Below are positions 53,799 to 62,597 of a stretch of DNA of 64,000 bases, one piece after another. Location: positions 124,001-188,000 of the forward strand of contig NZ_CP063814.1 of assembly GCF_015277875.1 (NCBI RefSeq). Reading direction: 5' to 3'. The stretch's first letter is position 1, and each line of letters starts with the position of its first letter. The stretch comes from Microbacterium luteum. GTDB taxonomy: Bacteria > Actinomycetota > Actinomycetes > Actinomycetales > Microbacteriaceae. A program made the translations under genes and the position numbers. The notes under the pieces are model-generated. The model worked only from the letters and a program-made list of their open reading frames with translations. It had not been told where the DNA came from and did no database searches.

Positions 53799-54305
53799 TC
53801 AGATGGGCTTGTGTCCGACCGCGCCGCGCAGGCGCAGCAGAGCGATCTCGGCCAGCTGCTCGCACGCCTCGCGCACTTCGGTGTCGTCGTCGTTCCCGAG
53901 TCGGCGCTGCAGCTCTCGCAGGATCTGCTCGGGCGTGCGACCGGCGGCGCGCACGAGGAAGACCCGGTCGAAGCGGGCCTCGTACTCCGCGTTGCCGGTT
54001 GCGATCGCCGCCGCCACGGCGGGATCCGCGTCGGTCATCGTCGACTGCTCGCGACGGGATGCGGCCGCCTCGGCGTTCGCCCCCTCCGGCTTCTCACCGA
54101 TGCGCGGGTGCTGGGACAGCGCCTGCTCGAGCTCGGCGCGGCCCCAACCCTTCGCCAGATCGGCGGCGTGCGTCGTCAGGGTGTCGATGGAGGCGTACGG
54201 CCGCGCGGAGACGACGCCGTCGACCCAGCTCGGGACAGCTGCCCACACCCGCACGAGATCGCGGGCGGTGGCGTCGTCGAGGTCGTTGAAGTCGCTGAGG
54301 TGCAC
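53799..54305 (-). CDS. uraD: OHCU decarboxylase
   Basis: The GTG start at 54305 gives 168 residues (a GTG three codons upstream is possible). Motifs include LSQHPRIGE near residue 63, with the catalytic histidine, and NAEYEARFDRVFLVRAAGRTPEQIL near residue 105. The enzyme makes S-allantoin from OHCU. It forms a two-gene unit with uraH and is divergent from the permease. Confidence 0.9.
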   Translation of the reverse strand: MHLSDFNDLDDATARDLVRVWAAVPSWVDGVVSARPYASIDTLTTHAADLAKGWGRAELEQALSQHPRIGEKPEGANAEAAASRREQSTMTDADPAVAAAIATGNAEYEARFDRVFLVRAAGRTPEQILRELQRRLGNDDDTEVREACEQLAEIALLRLRGAVGHKPI

Positions 54306-54492
54306 CCGCCGCACGTTACACCGACCAGGTTTCCCGGCCGTGACGGCGGTGTCGTCACAGGATTTACACCCGCGCAACCCACCCCCTCTCCCCGCGCAAT
54401 AACCTCGGCGGATCGGAAGCGCCTTTCCATCGCCGGTCGCACCGTCCGCACCATCGCGGGCGACCTGCTTCACCGCATCGAGGGAGAACGAC

Positions 54493-56019
54493 ATGACGAG
54501 CACCGCCGCAGGTCCGCACGAGTCCGAGCCGTTCGACACCGATGCCGGTGCGCACCCGCATCCCTCGCTCTACAACGACGATCTCGCGCCGTTGCCGCGC
54601 GAGAAGCGGCGGTGGACGGCCTTCGAGATCTTCAACGTGTGGACCAACGACGTGCAGTCCCTCGCGGGCTACACCCTCGCCGCGGGCCTGTTCGTGACGG
54701 CCGGGATCAGCGGGTGGTGGGTGTTCGCCGCGATCGTCCTGGCCGGCCTGTTCGTGAACTGGCTGGTCAACCTGACCGGCAAGCCCAGCGTGAAGTACGG
54801 CATCCCCTACGCCGTCATGGCGCGGTCGAGCATGGGGGTTCGCGGCGCGCAGTTCCCCGCTCTGATCCGCGGCATCGTGGCGATCTTCTGGTTCGGCGCG
54901 CAGACCTACTTCGCCTCCACGGCAGTCTCCCTCGCGCTCGACGCGATCTTCGGCGACCCCGAGTTGCCCGCGGTGCTCGGCATGGATGCGATCGACTGGG
55001 TCTCGTACGCGATCGTCGCCGGTCTCCAGATCCTGCTCTTCACGCGCGGCATCGCGTGGATCGAACGGTTCCTCAACTTCGCAGGACCCGCGGTCTACGT
55101 CGTCATGGTCGTGCTGCTCGTCGCCATCTGGATCCAGGCGGGTGACGACCTCATCCCCGCCGTGGGCCAGATCTTCAACAGCTCCGAGGTCGAAGGATGG
55201 GCCGCCGTCGCGGCCTTCGTCGGGGTGATCGGCACGATGATCGCGTATTTCTCTGCAGTGATCATCAACTTCGGCGACTTCTCGCGGTTCGCCAAGAGCG
55301 AGAAGGCGATGAAGCGCGGCAACTTCCTCGGCCTGCCGGTGAGCCTGACCTTCTTCACCTTCCTCGCGCTGTTCATCACCGCCGGCGCCTACATCGTCTT
55401 CCAAGACGGTCAGGGCGAGCCGCTCACGAACCCCGCCGACATCGTCGGACAGGTCGGCAACGTCTTCCTCACCATCGTCGCCGCGATCACGTTCCTGCTC
55501 GCGACGGTCGGCATCAACCTCGTCGCGAACTTCATCCCGCCGGCGTACGACCTGTCGAACCTCGCTCCGCAGCGCATCAGCTTCAAGACCGGCGGCTACC
55601 TCACCGCCCTGTTCGGCTTCATCATCGGCGCCCTCTGGGTGGTGACGATCGGCGACAACCTCCCCGTCTTCGTCGACACCCTCGGCGCCGTCCTCGCCCC
55701 GCTCTACGGGGTGCTCGTCGCGGACTACTACATCGTGCAGCGACGCGCCCTGAAGATCGCCGACCTCTTCTCGATGGACCCCGCTGCGCGGTATCACTAT
55801 CAGCGCGGGTGGAACGTCCGGGCGGTGATCGCCGTGGCCGTGGCGGCGGTCTTCTCCGTCGCAGCGGTGTGGGTTCCCGCGGTCGGCGCGCTGAGCGGTT
55901 TCGCGTGGGTCATCGGTGCCCTTCTCGGGGCGGCGCTGTATGTCGCTGTGATGTGGAATCACCGCGGGACGCCGGCATCCGCCCGCGCGTCGGCCGTTCC
56001 GGAATCGGCAGCCGGATAG
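54493..56019 (+). CDS. NCS1-family cytosine/purine/allantoin permease
   Basis: This 508-residue protein has about twelve membrane helices. NCS1 landmarks are FEIFNVWTNDVQSLAGYTLA near residue 45, SVKYGIPYAVMARSSMGVRG near 105 and VADYYIVQRR near 415. The substrate (allantoin, uracil or a purine) is not readable, but allantoinase follows 84 bases later, so allantoin or urate is likely. It leads the rightward catabolic operon. Confidence 0.9.
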   Translation: MTSTAAGPHESEPFDTDAGAHPHPSLYNDDLAPLPREKRRWTAFEIFNVWTNDVQSLAGYTLAAGLFVTAGISGWWVFAAIVLAGLFVNWLVNLTGKPSVKYGIPYAVMARSSMGVRGAQFPALIRGIVAIFWFGAQTYFASTAVSLALDAIFGDPELPAVLGMDAIDWVSYAIVAGLQILLFTRGIAWIERFLNFAGPAVYVVMVVLLVAIWIQAGDDLIPAVGQIFNSSEVEGWAAVAAFVGVIGTMIAYFSAVIINFGDFSRFAKSEKAMKRGNFLGLPVSLTFFTFLALFITAGAYIVFQDGQGEPLTNPADIVGQVGNVFLTIVAAITFLLATVGINLVANFIPPAYDLSNLAPQRISFKTGGYLTALFGFIIGALWVVTIGDNLPVFVDTLGAVLAPLYGVLVADYYIVQRRALKIADLFSMDPAARYHYQRGWNVRAVIAVAVAAVFSVAAVWVPAVGALSGFAWVIGALLGAALYVAVMWNHRGTPASARASAVPESAAG

Positions 56020-56103
56020 CGCGTTCGCCGGTGTGCGGCGCCGGCACACGAAATGTTCATGCGGGTAACACTGCGGAAACGCGTCCCGCGTAACGTCGGC
56101 CGC

Positions 56104-57480
56104 GTGAAACCCGTGCGCACCGCGATCCGGGCTCGGCGAGCCTTCGTCGACGGATCCTTCCAGCCCGCGACCGTCGTGCTCGACGGCGGCTGCATCGTCG
56201 ACATCCTGGGGGCACGCGAGCGGGTCGACACCGAATGGCGTGTGCTCGTGCCCGACGATGCCGTGCTGCTGCCGGGCCTGGTGGACTCGCACGTGCACGT
56301 GAACGAGCCGGGACGCACCGAGTGGGAGGGATTCCGCTCGGCCACCCTCGCGGCCGCCGCGGGCGGCATCACGACGATCGTCGACATGCCGCTGAATTCC
56401 GTTCCGCCCACGACCACGCCCGAGGCGCTGGAGATCAAGCGCGAAGCGGCCGCCGCATCCGCTTTCATCGATGTGGGCTTCTGGGGCGGAGCGGTTCCCG
56501 AGAACCTGGGCAGCCTCGCGCCGCTGCACGACGCCGGCGTCTACGGGTTCAAGTGCTTCCTCGCACCCTCGGGAGTCGACGAGTTCGGGCACCTCAGCAC
56601 CACGCAGATGGAAGAGGCGATGACCGAGATCGCCGCGATCGGATCGCGGTTGATCGTGCACGCCGAGGATCCGACGTTCCTTGGCCCCGACGGGCCGCTC
56701 GGGCGCGACTACGACGGCTTCCTGCGCTCGCGCCCACCGGCGAGCGAGGCAGCGGCGATCACCACCGTGATCGACGCGATGCGACGCACCGGGGCCCGCG
56801 CCCACATCCTGCACCTGAGCGACGCGCACGCGCTGCCGGTCATCCGTCAGGCGAAGGCGGAGGGGCTCCCCCTCACGGTCGAGACGTGTCCGCACTACCT
56901 CACGCTGATCGCCGAGGAGATCGCCGACGGTGCCGGCGAATTCAAGTGCTGCCCGCCCATCCGCGAGGCGGCGAATCGCGATCTGCTGTGGGAGGGAGTG
57001 CTCGACGGCACCATCGACGGCATCGTCAGCGACCACTCGCCGTCGACGGTCGAGCGCAAGCGCGACGGCGACGGCGACTTCGGGCTCGCGTGGGGCGGGA
57101 TCGCCGGCCTGCAGGTCGGGATGTCCGCGGTGTGGACCGAGGCGCACCAGCGCGGCATCGCGCTGGAGACGATCGTGCCGCTGTTCACCACCGGCCCGGC
57201 CGCGATCGCGGGCGTCGATGCCGGACGCATCGAGATCGGCGCGGCCGCCAACCTCACCGTCTTCGGGGCCGACGATCCGCTGCATGTCGACGCGCGGCGG
57301 CTGCTGCATCGCAATCCGATCTCGGCATACGACGGGCGCGACCTCACCGGCCGCACCCGCCGCACGTGGCTGCACGGGCGATCGGTGTTCGACGTGACCG
57401 AGGGCGGAGCGGGCGAGGCGCCGCAGTGGCGGGGCAACCCGTGCGGCCGCCTGCTGTCGCGCGACGGTGACGGAGCCTGA
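56104..57480 (+). CDS. allB: allantoinase
   Basis: The GTG at 56104 gives 458 residues; an ATG at 56053 would add 17. Zinc ligands are H-x-H in DSHVHVNEPGRTEW near residue 62, the carboxylated Lys in YGFKCFLAPSG near 149, HAED near 185, ETCPHYLTL near 260 and the Asp in SDHSPST near 310. Allantoinase opens allantoin to allantoate. It overlaps the next gene by about 14 bases. Confidence 0.92.
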   Translation: MKPVRTAIRARRAFVDGSFQPATVVLDGGCIVDILGARERVDTEWRVLVPDDAVLLPGLVDSHVHVNEPGRTEWEGFRSATLAAAAGGITTIVDMPLNSVPPTTTPEALEIKREAAAASAFIDVGFWGGAVPENLGSLAPLHDAGVYGFKCFLAPSGVDEFGHLSTTQMEEAMTEIAAIGSRLIVHAEDPTFLGPDGPLGRDYDGFLRSRPPASEAAAITTVIDAMRRTGARAHILHLSDAHALPVIRQAKAEGLPLTVETCPHYLTLIAEEIADGAGEFKCCPPIREAANRDLLWEGVLDGTIDGIVSDHSPSTVERKRDGDGDFGLAWGGIAGLQVGMSAVWTEAHQRGIALETIVPLFTTGPAAIAGVDAGRIEIGAAANLTVFGADDPLHVDARRLLHRNPISAYDGRDLTGRTRRTWLHGRSVFDVTEGGAGEAPQWRGNPCGRLLSRDGDGA

Positions 57481-59887
57481 CGTCATGCGTTTGGATGAGG
57501 GCATGATCGCGTCGTTCGAGATCCTGCAGCCGGGGCGGGGCGAGATCCCCGGCGACCACTACCTGCCCGCGCGACTGGACACCGTGTCATGGGGGCGGCT
57601 TCCCTGTGAGACGGATGCGGCCGTGCTGCGCATCGGTGCCGGCGAGACCGTCACGATCGACACCGTGAGCCACGAGGGAATCCTCGAGGATCAGGGCAAG
57701 GACCCGCACGCCTTCTTCGCCCGCCACGGTGTCTCGGCCGACGCCGTGCTCGAGGACGCGGCGGCGATCGCCGCCGACGGGATGCGGGACCCCGAGCGCG
57801 ACGGCCCGCACGTGGTGACCGGCCCCATCCATGTGGAGGGTGCCGCCGTCGGCGACCTGCTCGCGATCACCGTCGAGCGCCTGGACCCGCGCGTTCCCTA
57901 CGGCGTCATCTCGAACCGTCACGGCAAGGGCGCACTGGTGGGCGAGTTGCCGCGCGGTGAGTCCAACGTGAGTGTGTTCACGCCGGTCCACGAGCGGGCC
58001 GGCCGGCTGTTCGGAGCGTTGCCGCTGCGCGACACCCTCGGCGCCACCGCCGACGTCGAGCGCGAGGTGGAGTTCCCGCTGGCGCCGTTCCTCGGCACGA
58101 TGGGGGTGGCGGTCGCCGGCGACCGGCATCCGCATTCGGTGCCGCCGGGAAGCCATGGCGGCAACATCGACATCAAGCTCCTCACCGTCGGCGCCACGCT
58201 CTACCTGCCCGTTCAGGTCGCCGGTGCGCTCGCCTACGTCGGCGACCCGCACTTCGCGCAGGGCGACGGCGAGGTCGCGCTGACCGCGCTGGAGGCGTCG
58301 CTGCGGGCGACGCTGAGGTTCGACGTCGTGCCCGCCGCCGAGGCTCGGGAGCGCTTCGGCGAGCTCGCCGGTCCGCTGGTCAAGACCCGCGAGTATCTCG
58401 TCCCCACCGGCATGCACGAAGACCTCGGCGAAGCCATGCGGCGATGCGTGCGCGCCTCGCTGTCGCTGCTCCATGCCCGATACGGCATGGATGAGCACCT
58501 CGCCTACGCCTATCTCTCGGCGGCGGTCGACTTCGACATCTCCCAGGTGGTCGACATCGTCTGCGGCGTGCACGCGCGCATTCGCGAAGCCGACTTCGAC
58601 GGCCCGGCTGCGGTGGCCGCGGCCCACGCCACCACGACCGGATTCGACGCCGTCGGCGGCGCGTTCGACGGTTCGGTCTGGCGCACCGTGGGCGACCCGC
58701 TCTACCAGGGCGCGTGGGATGGTCCGCTCTCCGGTCTCACGGTCGCCGTCAAGGACGTCTTCGCGATCAAGGGCTACCGCGTCGGAGCCGGAAACCCGAC
58801 GTTCCTCGACGGCGCCCGGCCCGAGACCCGCACGGCGCCGGCGGTCGGCGACCTGCTGCGCGGCGGCGCTTCGCTCCGGGGCATCGCGCGCACCGACGAG
58901 TTCGCGTACTCGATCGCCGGTGACAACGTGCACTACGGAACCCCGCCGAACCCCGCCGCGCCGTGGGCGCTGCCCGGCGGCTCGTCGAGCGGTCCCGCCG
59001 CGGCTGTCTCGCTCGGCCACGCCGACATCGGCCTCGCGACCGACACCGCCGGGTCCGTCCGCGTCCCCGCCTCGTATCAAGGGCTGTGGGGGCTGCGAAC
59101 GACGCACGACTTCGTGCCGCGCCAGGGGATGCTGCCGCTCGCGCAGTCCTTCGATACCGTGGCGTGGCTCACCCGGGACGGCGATACGCTGCGCCGCGTC
59201 GCGGACTGGTGCCTCAGCTACGACGGATCGGAGTCGACCGAGAGCGTCTACGGTCCGTCGGCCGAAGACCTGCCGTGGCGCTTCCTCGTGCCGCGGGAGG
59301 CGCTGGCCGTGGTCGAACCCGAGACGCGCGCGGTGTTCGAGCGGATGCTCACCCTCCTCGCGGCCGCTGACGAACCGCCCGAGGTCGACAGCGTGTCGAT
59401 CGGCGACCTCGACGACTACGCCGTGCCCTTCCGCACCGTGCAGGGTGCGGAGGCCTGGCGCAACAACGGCGACTGGCTGCGTGAGCACCCGGGCGCCGTC
59501 GGACCCGCCGTCGCCGAGCGCTTCCGCGCCGCGTCGCAGGTGACGTCGGCCGAGGAGCGCGAGGCGCGCGAGAAGGTCACGGCGATCGCCCGAGGCCTGG
59601 CGAGCATCGTCGCGGGCGGAGTTCTCCTCCTGCCGACCGCGCCCGGTCCGGCGCCGTCGCGCACCGCGGAGCCGGCCGACGTCGACGCGACCCGCTTGGC
59701 GAGCCTGCGCATGACCACCCCCGCCGCCGTGGCGGGGCTCCCCTCGATCTCCGTGCCGCTGCTGACGGTGGCCACACCCGACGGACCCGCACCGGTGGGT
59801 GTGTGCCTGGTCGCGCCCGCCGGCACCGACCTCGCCCTCGTGCGGCTGGCGCAGCGCCTGGCCGCCACGGTCACCCGCACGGTGTGA
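57467..59887 (+). CDS. acetamidase/formamidase domain fused to an amidase-signature domain
   Basis: This 806-residue protein joins two enzymes usually made separately. Residues 1-370 match the FmdA/AmdA family, for example DTVSHEGILEDQGKDP near 65, HVVTGPIHVEGA, SVPPGSHGGNIDIKLL near 225 and YVGDPHFAQGDGEV near 258. Residues 395-800 are an amidase-signature domain with Lys in VAVKDVFAIKG near 428, GGSSSGPAAAVSLG near 504 and DTAGSVRVPAS near 525. The start is GTG at 57467 or ATG at 57485. Sitting between allantoinase and the ureidoglycine aminotransferase, it should hydrolyse small amides made in this pathway, but the substrate is unknown. Confidence 0.85.
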   Translation: MTEPDVMRLDEGMIASFEILQPGRGEIPGDHYLPARLDTVSWGRLPCETDAAVLRIGAGETVTIDTVSHEGILEDQGKDPHAFFARHGVSADAVLEDAAAIAADGMRDPERDGPHVVTGPIHVEGAAVGDLLAITVERLDPRVPYGVISNRHGKGALVGELPRGESNVSVFTPVHERAGRLFGALPLRDTLGATADVEREVEFPLAPFLGTMGVAVAGDRHPHSVPPGSHGGNIDIKLLTVGATLYLPVQVAGALAYVGDPHFAQGDGEVALTALEASLRATLRFDVVPAAEARERFGELAGPLVKTREYLVPTGMHEDLGEAMRRCVRASLSLLHARYGMDEHLAYAYLSAAVDFDISQVVDIVCGVHARIREADFDGPAAVAAAHATTTGFDAVGGAFDGSVWRTVGDPLYQGAWDGPLSGLTVAVKDVFAIKGYRVGAGNPTFLDGARPETRTAPAVGDLLRGGASLRGIARTDEFAYSIAGDNVHYGTPPNPAAPWALPGGSSSGPAAAVSLGHADIGLATDTAGSVRVPASYQGLWGLRTTHDFVPRQGMLPLAQSFDTVAWLTRDGDTLRRVADWCLSYDGSESTESVYGPSAEDLPWRFLVPREALAVVEPETRAVFERMLTLLAAADEPPEVDSVSIGDLDDYAVPFRTVQGAEAWRNNGDWLREHPGAVGPAVAERFRAASQVTSAEEREAREKVTAIARGLASIVAGGVLLLPTAPGPAPSRTAEPADVDATRLASLRMTTPAAVAGLPSISVPLLTVATPDGPAPVGVCLVAPAGTDLALVRLAQRLAATVTRTV

Positions 59888-59940
59888 CCGGCATCCCGAC
59901 CACCGCATCCGAACCCCGAACGACATCGATCAGAGACACC

Positions 59941-61158
59941 ATGAGCATCCCCGCCCCCATCGACCCGCCCGCCCGACTTCTCATGGGCCCCGGGCCCATC
60001 TCGGCCTACCCGAGCGTGCTGCGCGCGATGTCGGCGCCGCTGGTCGGGCAATACGACCCCTTCATGACCTCGACGATGACCGAGACGCAGGCGCTCTACC
60101 GCGACGTCTTCGCCACGACCAACGACGCCACCGTGCTCGTCGACGGCACCTCGCGCGCCGGCATCGAAGCGGCGATCACGTCCCTTGTTCGCCCGGGGGA
60201 GAAGGTGCTCGTGCCGGTGTTCGGACGCTTCGGGCACCTGCTGGCAGAGATCGCCGAGCGCGCGATGGCCGAGGTGCACACCATCGAGGTCGAGTGGGGT
60301 CAGGTGTTCACCCCATCCGCGATCGAAGAGGCGGTGCTGCGGGTGAAGCCGATGCTGCTCGCGCTCGTGCAGGGGGACACCTCCACCACCATGTGCCAGC
60401 CCCTCGATGAGATCGGCGAGATCTGCCGACGGCACGGCGTGCTGTTCTACACCGACGCGACGGCGTCGCTCGGCGGCAACGACTTCGAAGCGGATGCGTG
60501 GGGTCTGGATGCCGCGACCGCGGGCCTGCAGAAGTGCCTGGGCGGGCCGTCGGGTTCGGCGCCGCTGACGCTGAGCGACCGGGCCGTCGAGGTCGTGCGC
60601 TCCCGCAAGCGGGTCGAGGCCGGCATCCGCGAGGAGGGCGACGCGAGCGCGGACGACTTCGTGCGGTCGAACTACTTCGATCTCGGCATGATCCTCGACT
60701 ACTGGGGCCCGAGGCGGCTGAACCATCACACCGAGGCGACCTCCATGCTCTACGGCGCCCGAGAGTGCGCGCGGGTGCTGCTGCTCGAGGGGCGGGATGC
60801 CGTCATCGCGCGGCACCGCCGCATCGGCGACGCGATGCTCGCCGGGGTTCGGGGGCTCGGCCTGACCGTGTTCGGCGACGTCGCGCACAAGATGACGAAT
60901 GTCGTCGCCGTGGAGATCCCGGAGGGCGTGGCCGGCGACGCCGCGCGACAGGCGATGCTGGAGGACTTCGGCATCGAGATCGGAACGTCATTCGGCCCGC
61001 TGCACGGGCGGGTGTGGCGCATCGGCACCATGGGCTACAACGCTCGCCCCGACGCCGTTTTCACCACGCTCGTCGCGCTCGAGCACGTGCTGCGCCGCTT
61101 CGGTGCGCGCGTGCCGGTCGGCGGCGGCGTCGACGCGGCAGCCGAGGTGCTGCGGTGA
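59941..61158 (+). CDS. pucG: (S)-ureidoglycine-glyoxylate aminotransferase
   Basis: This 405-residue type V aminotransferase has LLMGPGPISAYPSVLRAM near residue 14, DGTSRAGIEAAI near 68, TDATASLGGNDFEAD near 172 and the PLP lysine in GLQKCLGGPSGSAPL near 198. These fit the PucG/alanine-glyoxylate group. PucG moves the amino group of ureidoglycine to glyoxylate, making oxalurate and glycine. Its product suits the following and preceding hydrolases. It overlaps allC by four bases. Confidence 0.87.
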   Translation: MSIPAPIDPPARLLMGPGPISAYPSVLRAMSAPLVGQYDPFMTSTMTETQALYRDVFATTNDATVLVDGTSRAGIEAAITSLVRPGEKVLVPVFGRFGHLLAEIAERAMAEVHTIEVEWGQVFTPSAIEEAVLRVKPMLLALVQGDTSTTMCQPLDEIGEICRRHGVLFYTDATASLGGNDFEADAWGLDAATAGLQKCLGGPSGSAPLTLSDRAVEVVRSRKRVEAGIREEGDASADDFVRSNYFDLGMILDYWGPRRLNHHTEATSMLYGARECARVLLLEGRDAVIARHRRIGDAMLAGVRGLGLTVFGDVAHKMTNVVAVEIPEGVAGDAARQAMLEDFGIEIGTSFGPLHGRVWRIGTMGYNARPDAVFTTLVALEHVLRRFGARVPVGGGVDAAAEVLR

Positions 61159-62465
61159 CGGCGGCTCTCCTCGACATCTCCCCCGACGCGATCGCCGCAT
61201 CCGCTCGACGCGTGATGGCGCGCTGCGACGAGCTGGCCCGCGAGACCTCGATGGAGGGCGGCCTCGAGCGCGTGTATCTGTCGCCCGAGCACGCCCGCGT
61301 GAACCGTCTCGTCGCGGAGTGGATGCGCGAGATCGGCATGACCACCCGCCAGGATGCCGCCGGCAACCAGGTCGGCCGGCTCGGATCCGACCCGCGCGGC
61401 ATGACGACCGGCGACGAACCGGCGCTCCTGCTCGGGTCGCACCTCGACACCGTTCCGGACGCTGGTCGCTTCGACGGCATGCTCGGCGTGCTCATGGCCC
61501 TGGAGGTCGTGCGCCTGCTGCGTGTGCGCACCGACGAGCAGTGGCGGTCGGCTCTCGGCTTCGCGCTGGAGATCATCGCCTTCTGGGACGAGGAGGGAAC
61601 CCGGTTCGGCACGGCCCTGCTCGGATCCTCCGCGGTGGGAGGCGTCTGGCGCGACGAATGGTGGGGCCTCACCGACGCCGACGGCACGACGCTTCGTCAG
61701 GCGTTCCTGGAGTTCGGGCTCGACCCGGGCCGCATCGGCGAGGCGGCCCGCCGTCCCGACGAGCTCGTCGGATACCTCGAAGCGCATATCGAACAGGGCC
61801 CCGAGCTCGACCGTCGAGGCGAGTCGCTCGCCGTCGTCTCCTCGATCGCCAGTGCGCGCCGCTTTCTGCTCACGGTCGAAGGGGAGGCCCGGCACGCCGG
61901 CGGAACCCCCTACGACATGCGCCGCGACGCGCTCCTCGGGGCGAGCGAAGGTGCCCTCGCCGTCGAGCGGCTCTGCCGCGCCGAGCACCACATCATCGGC
62001 ACGGTCGGCCGCTTCGAGGCCTTCCCCGGCGGCGTGAACGTCGTACCGGGCGAGGTGCAGTTCTCCCTCGACCTGCGCGGAGAGTTCGACGGTGAGCGCG
62101 ATCGCGTGTGGCACACCCTGTCCGGTGAGCTCGACGAGATCATGGGGCGCCGAGGGCTGCGCTGGCGCGCCCGCGAGATCCACTCCGCGGCCGCCGTGTC
62201 GTGCGCACCGCTCCTCCAGGACGTCATCCGCGAGGGCATCGGTGCGACCACGTCGACGGCTCAGGATCCCGCGACCATCTTCAGCCGGGCCGGCCACGAC
62301 GGCATGGCCATGGGCGGCATCACCGACATCGGCATGCTGTTCCTGCGCAACCCCGACGGCATCAGCCACCATCCGGCCGAGTCCGTCTCGACCGGCGACG
62401 TCGCCCACGGCATCCGCGCCCTCGCCGAAGCCGTGCTGCACCTCTCCCACTCCCGCTCCTCCTGA
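61155..62465 (+). CDS. allC: allantoate amidohydrolase
   Basis: The GTG start gives 436 residues. Motifs are LLGSHLDTVPDAGRFDG near residue 95, WDEEGTRFGTALLGS near 142, YLEAHIEQGPELD near 210, and AGHDGMAMGGITDIGMLFLRNPDG with the late ligands near 375. These are the M20-like Zn/Mn peptidase-family features of AllC. It hydrolyses allantoate to ureidoglycine, CO2 and ammonia, feeding PucG. Confidence 0.9.
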   Translation: MTAALLDISPDAIAASARRVMARCDELARETSMEGGLERVYLSPEHARVNRLVAEWMREIGMTTRQDAAGNQVGRLGSDPRGMTTGDEPALLLGSHLDTVPDAGRFDGMLGVLMALEVVRLLRVRTDEQWRSALGFALEIIAFWDEEGTRFGTALLGSSAVGGVWRDEWWGLTDADGTTLRQAFLEFGLDPGRIGEAARRPDELVGYLEAHIEQGPELDRRGESLAVVSSIASARRFLLTVEGEARHAGGTPYDMRRDALLGASEGALAVERLCRAEHHIIGTVGRFEAFPGGVNVVPGEVQFSLDLRGEFDGERDRVWHTLSGELDEIMGRRGLRWRAREIHSAAAVSCAPLLQDVIREGIGATTSTAQDPATIFSRAGHDGMAMGGITDIGMLFLRNPDGISHHPAESVSTGDVAHGIRALAEAVLHLSHSRSS

Positions 62466-62507
62466 TCCCTACCCCCCACACTCACCTCACCTCCCCTCCC
62501 ACCAACC

Positions 62508-62561
62508 CATGTCCCAATTTCTGCTGTTCTCGGCCCCTGAGAGCGCAGAAAAGGGGACATG
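62508..62561. repeat. intergenic palindrome upstream of the deaminase gene
   Basis: CATGTCCC (62508) pairs with GGGACATG (62554-62561), TTTCTGC with GCAGAAA, and TTCTC with GAGAG. The stem lies 36 bases before the next start codon, so it could end the previous transcript or attenuate this gene. Confidence 0.6.
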
Positions 62562-62597
62562 CACCACAGCTCCAGTCGACCCACAGACGGGATCCTC

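Noticed and set aside
54364..57504. A 1046-codon open frame on the minus strand opposite the permease and allantoinase genes
   Set aside because: It is an antisense frame kept open by high GC content; both plus-strand genes beneath it have clear family motifs.
57587..59926. A 779-codon open frame on the minus strand opposite the formamidase-amidase fusion
   Set aside because: Low-complexity Arg/Gly/Val-rich antisense translation with no domain; the plus-strand gene is certain.
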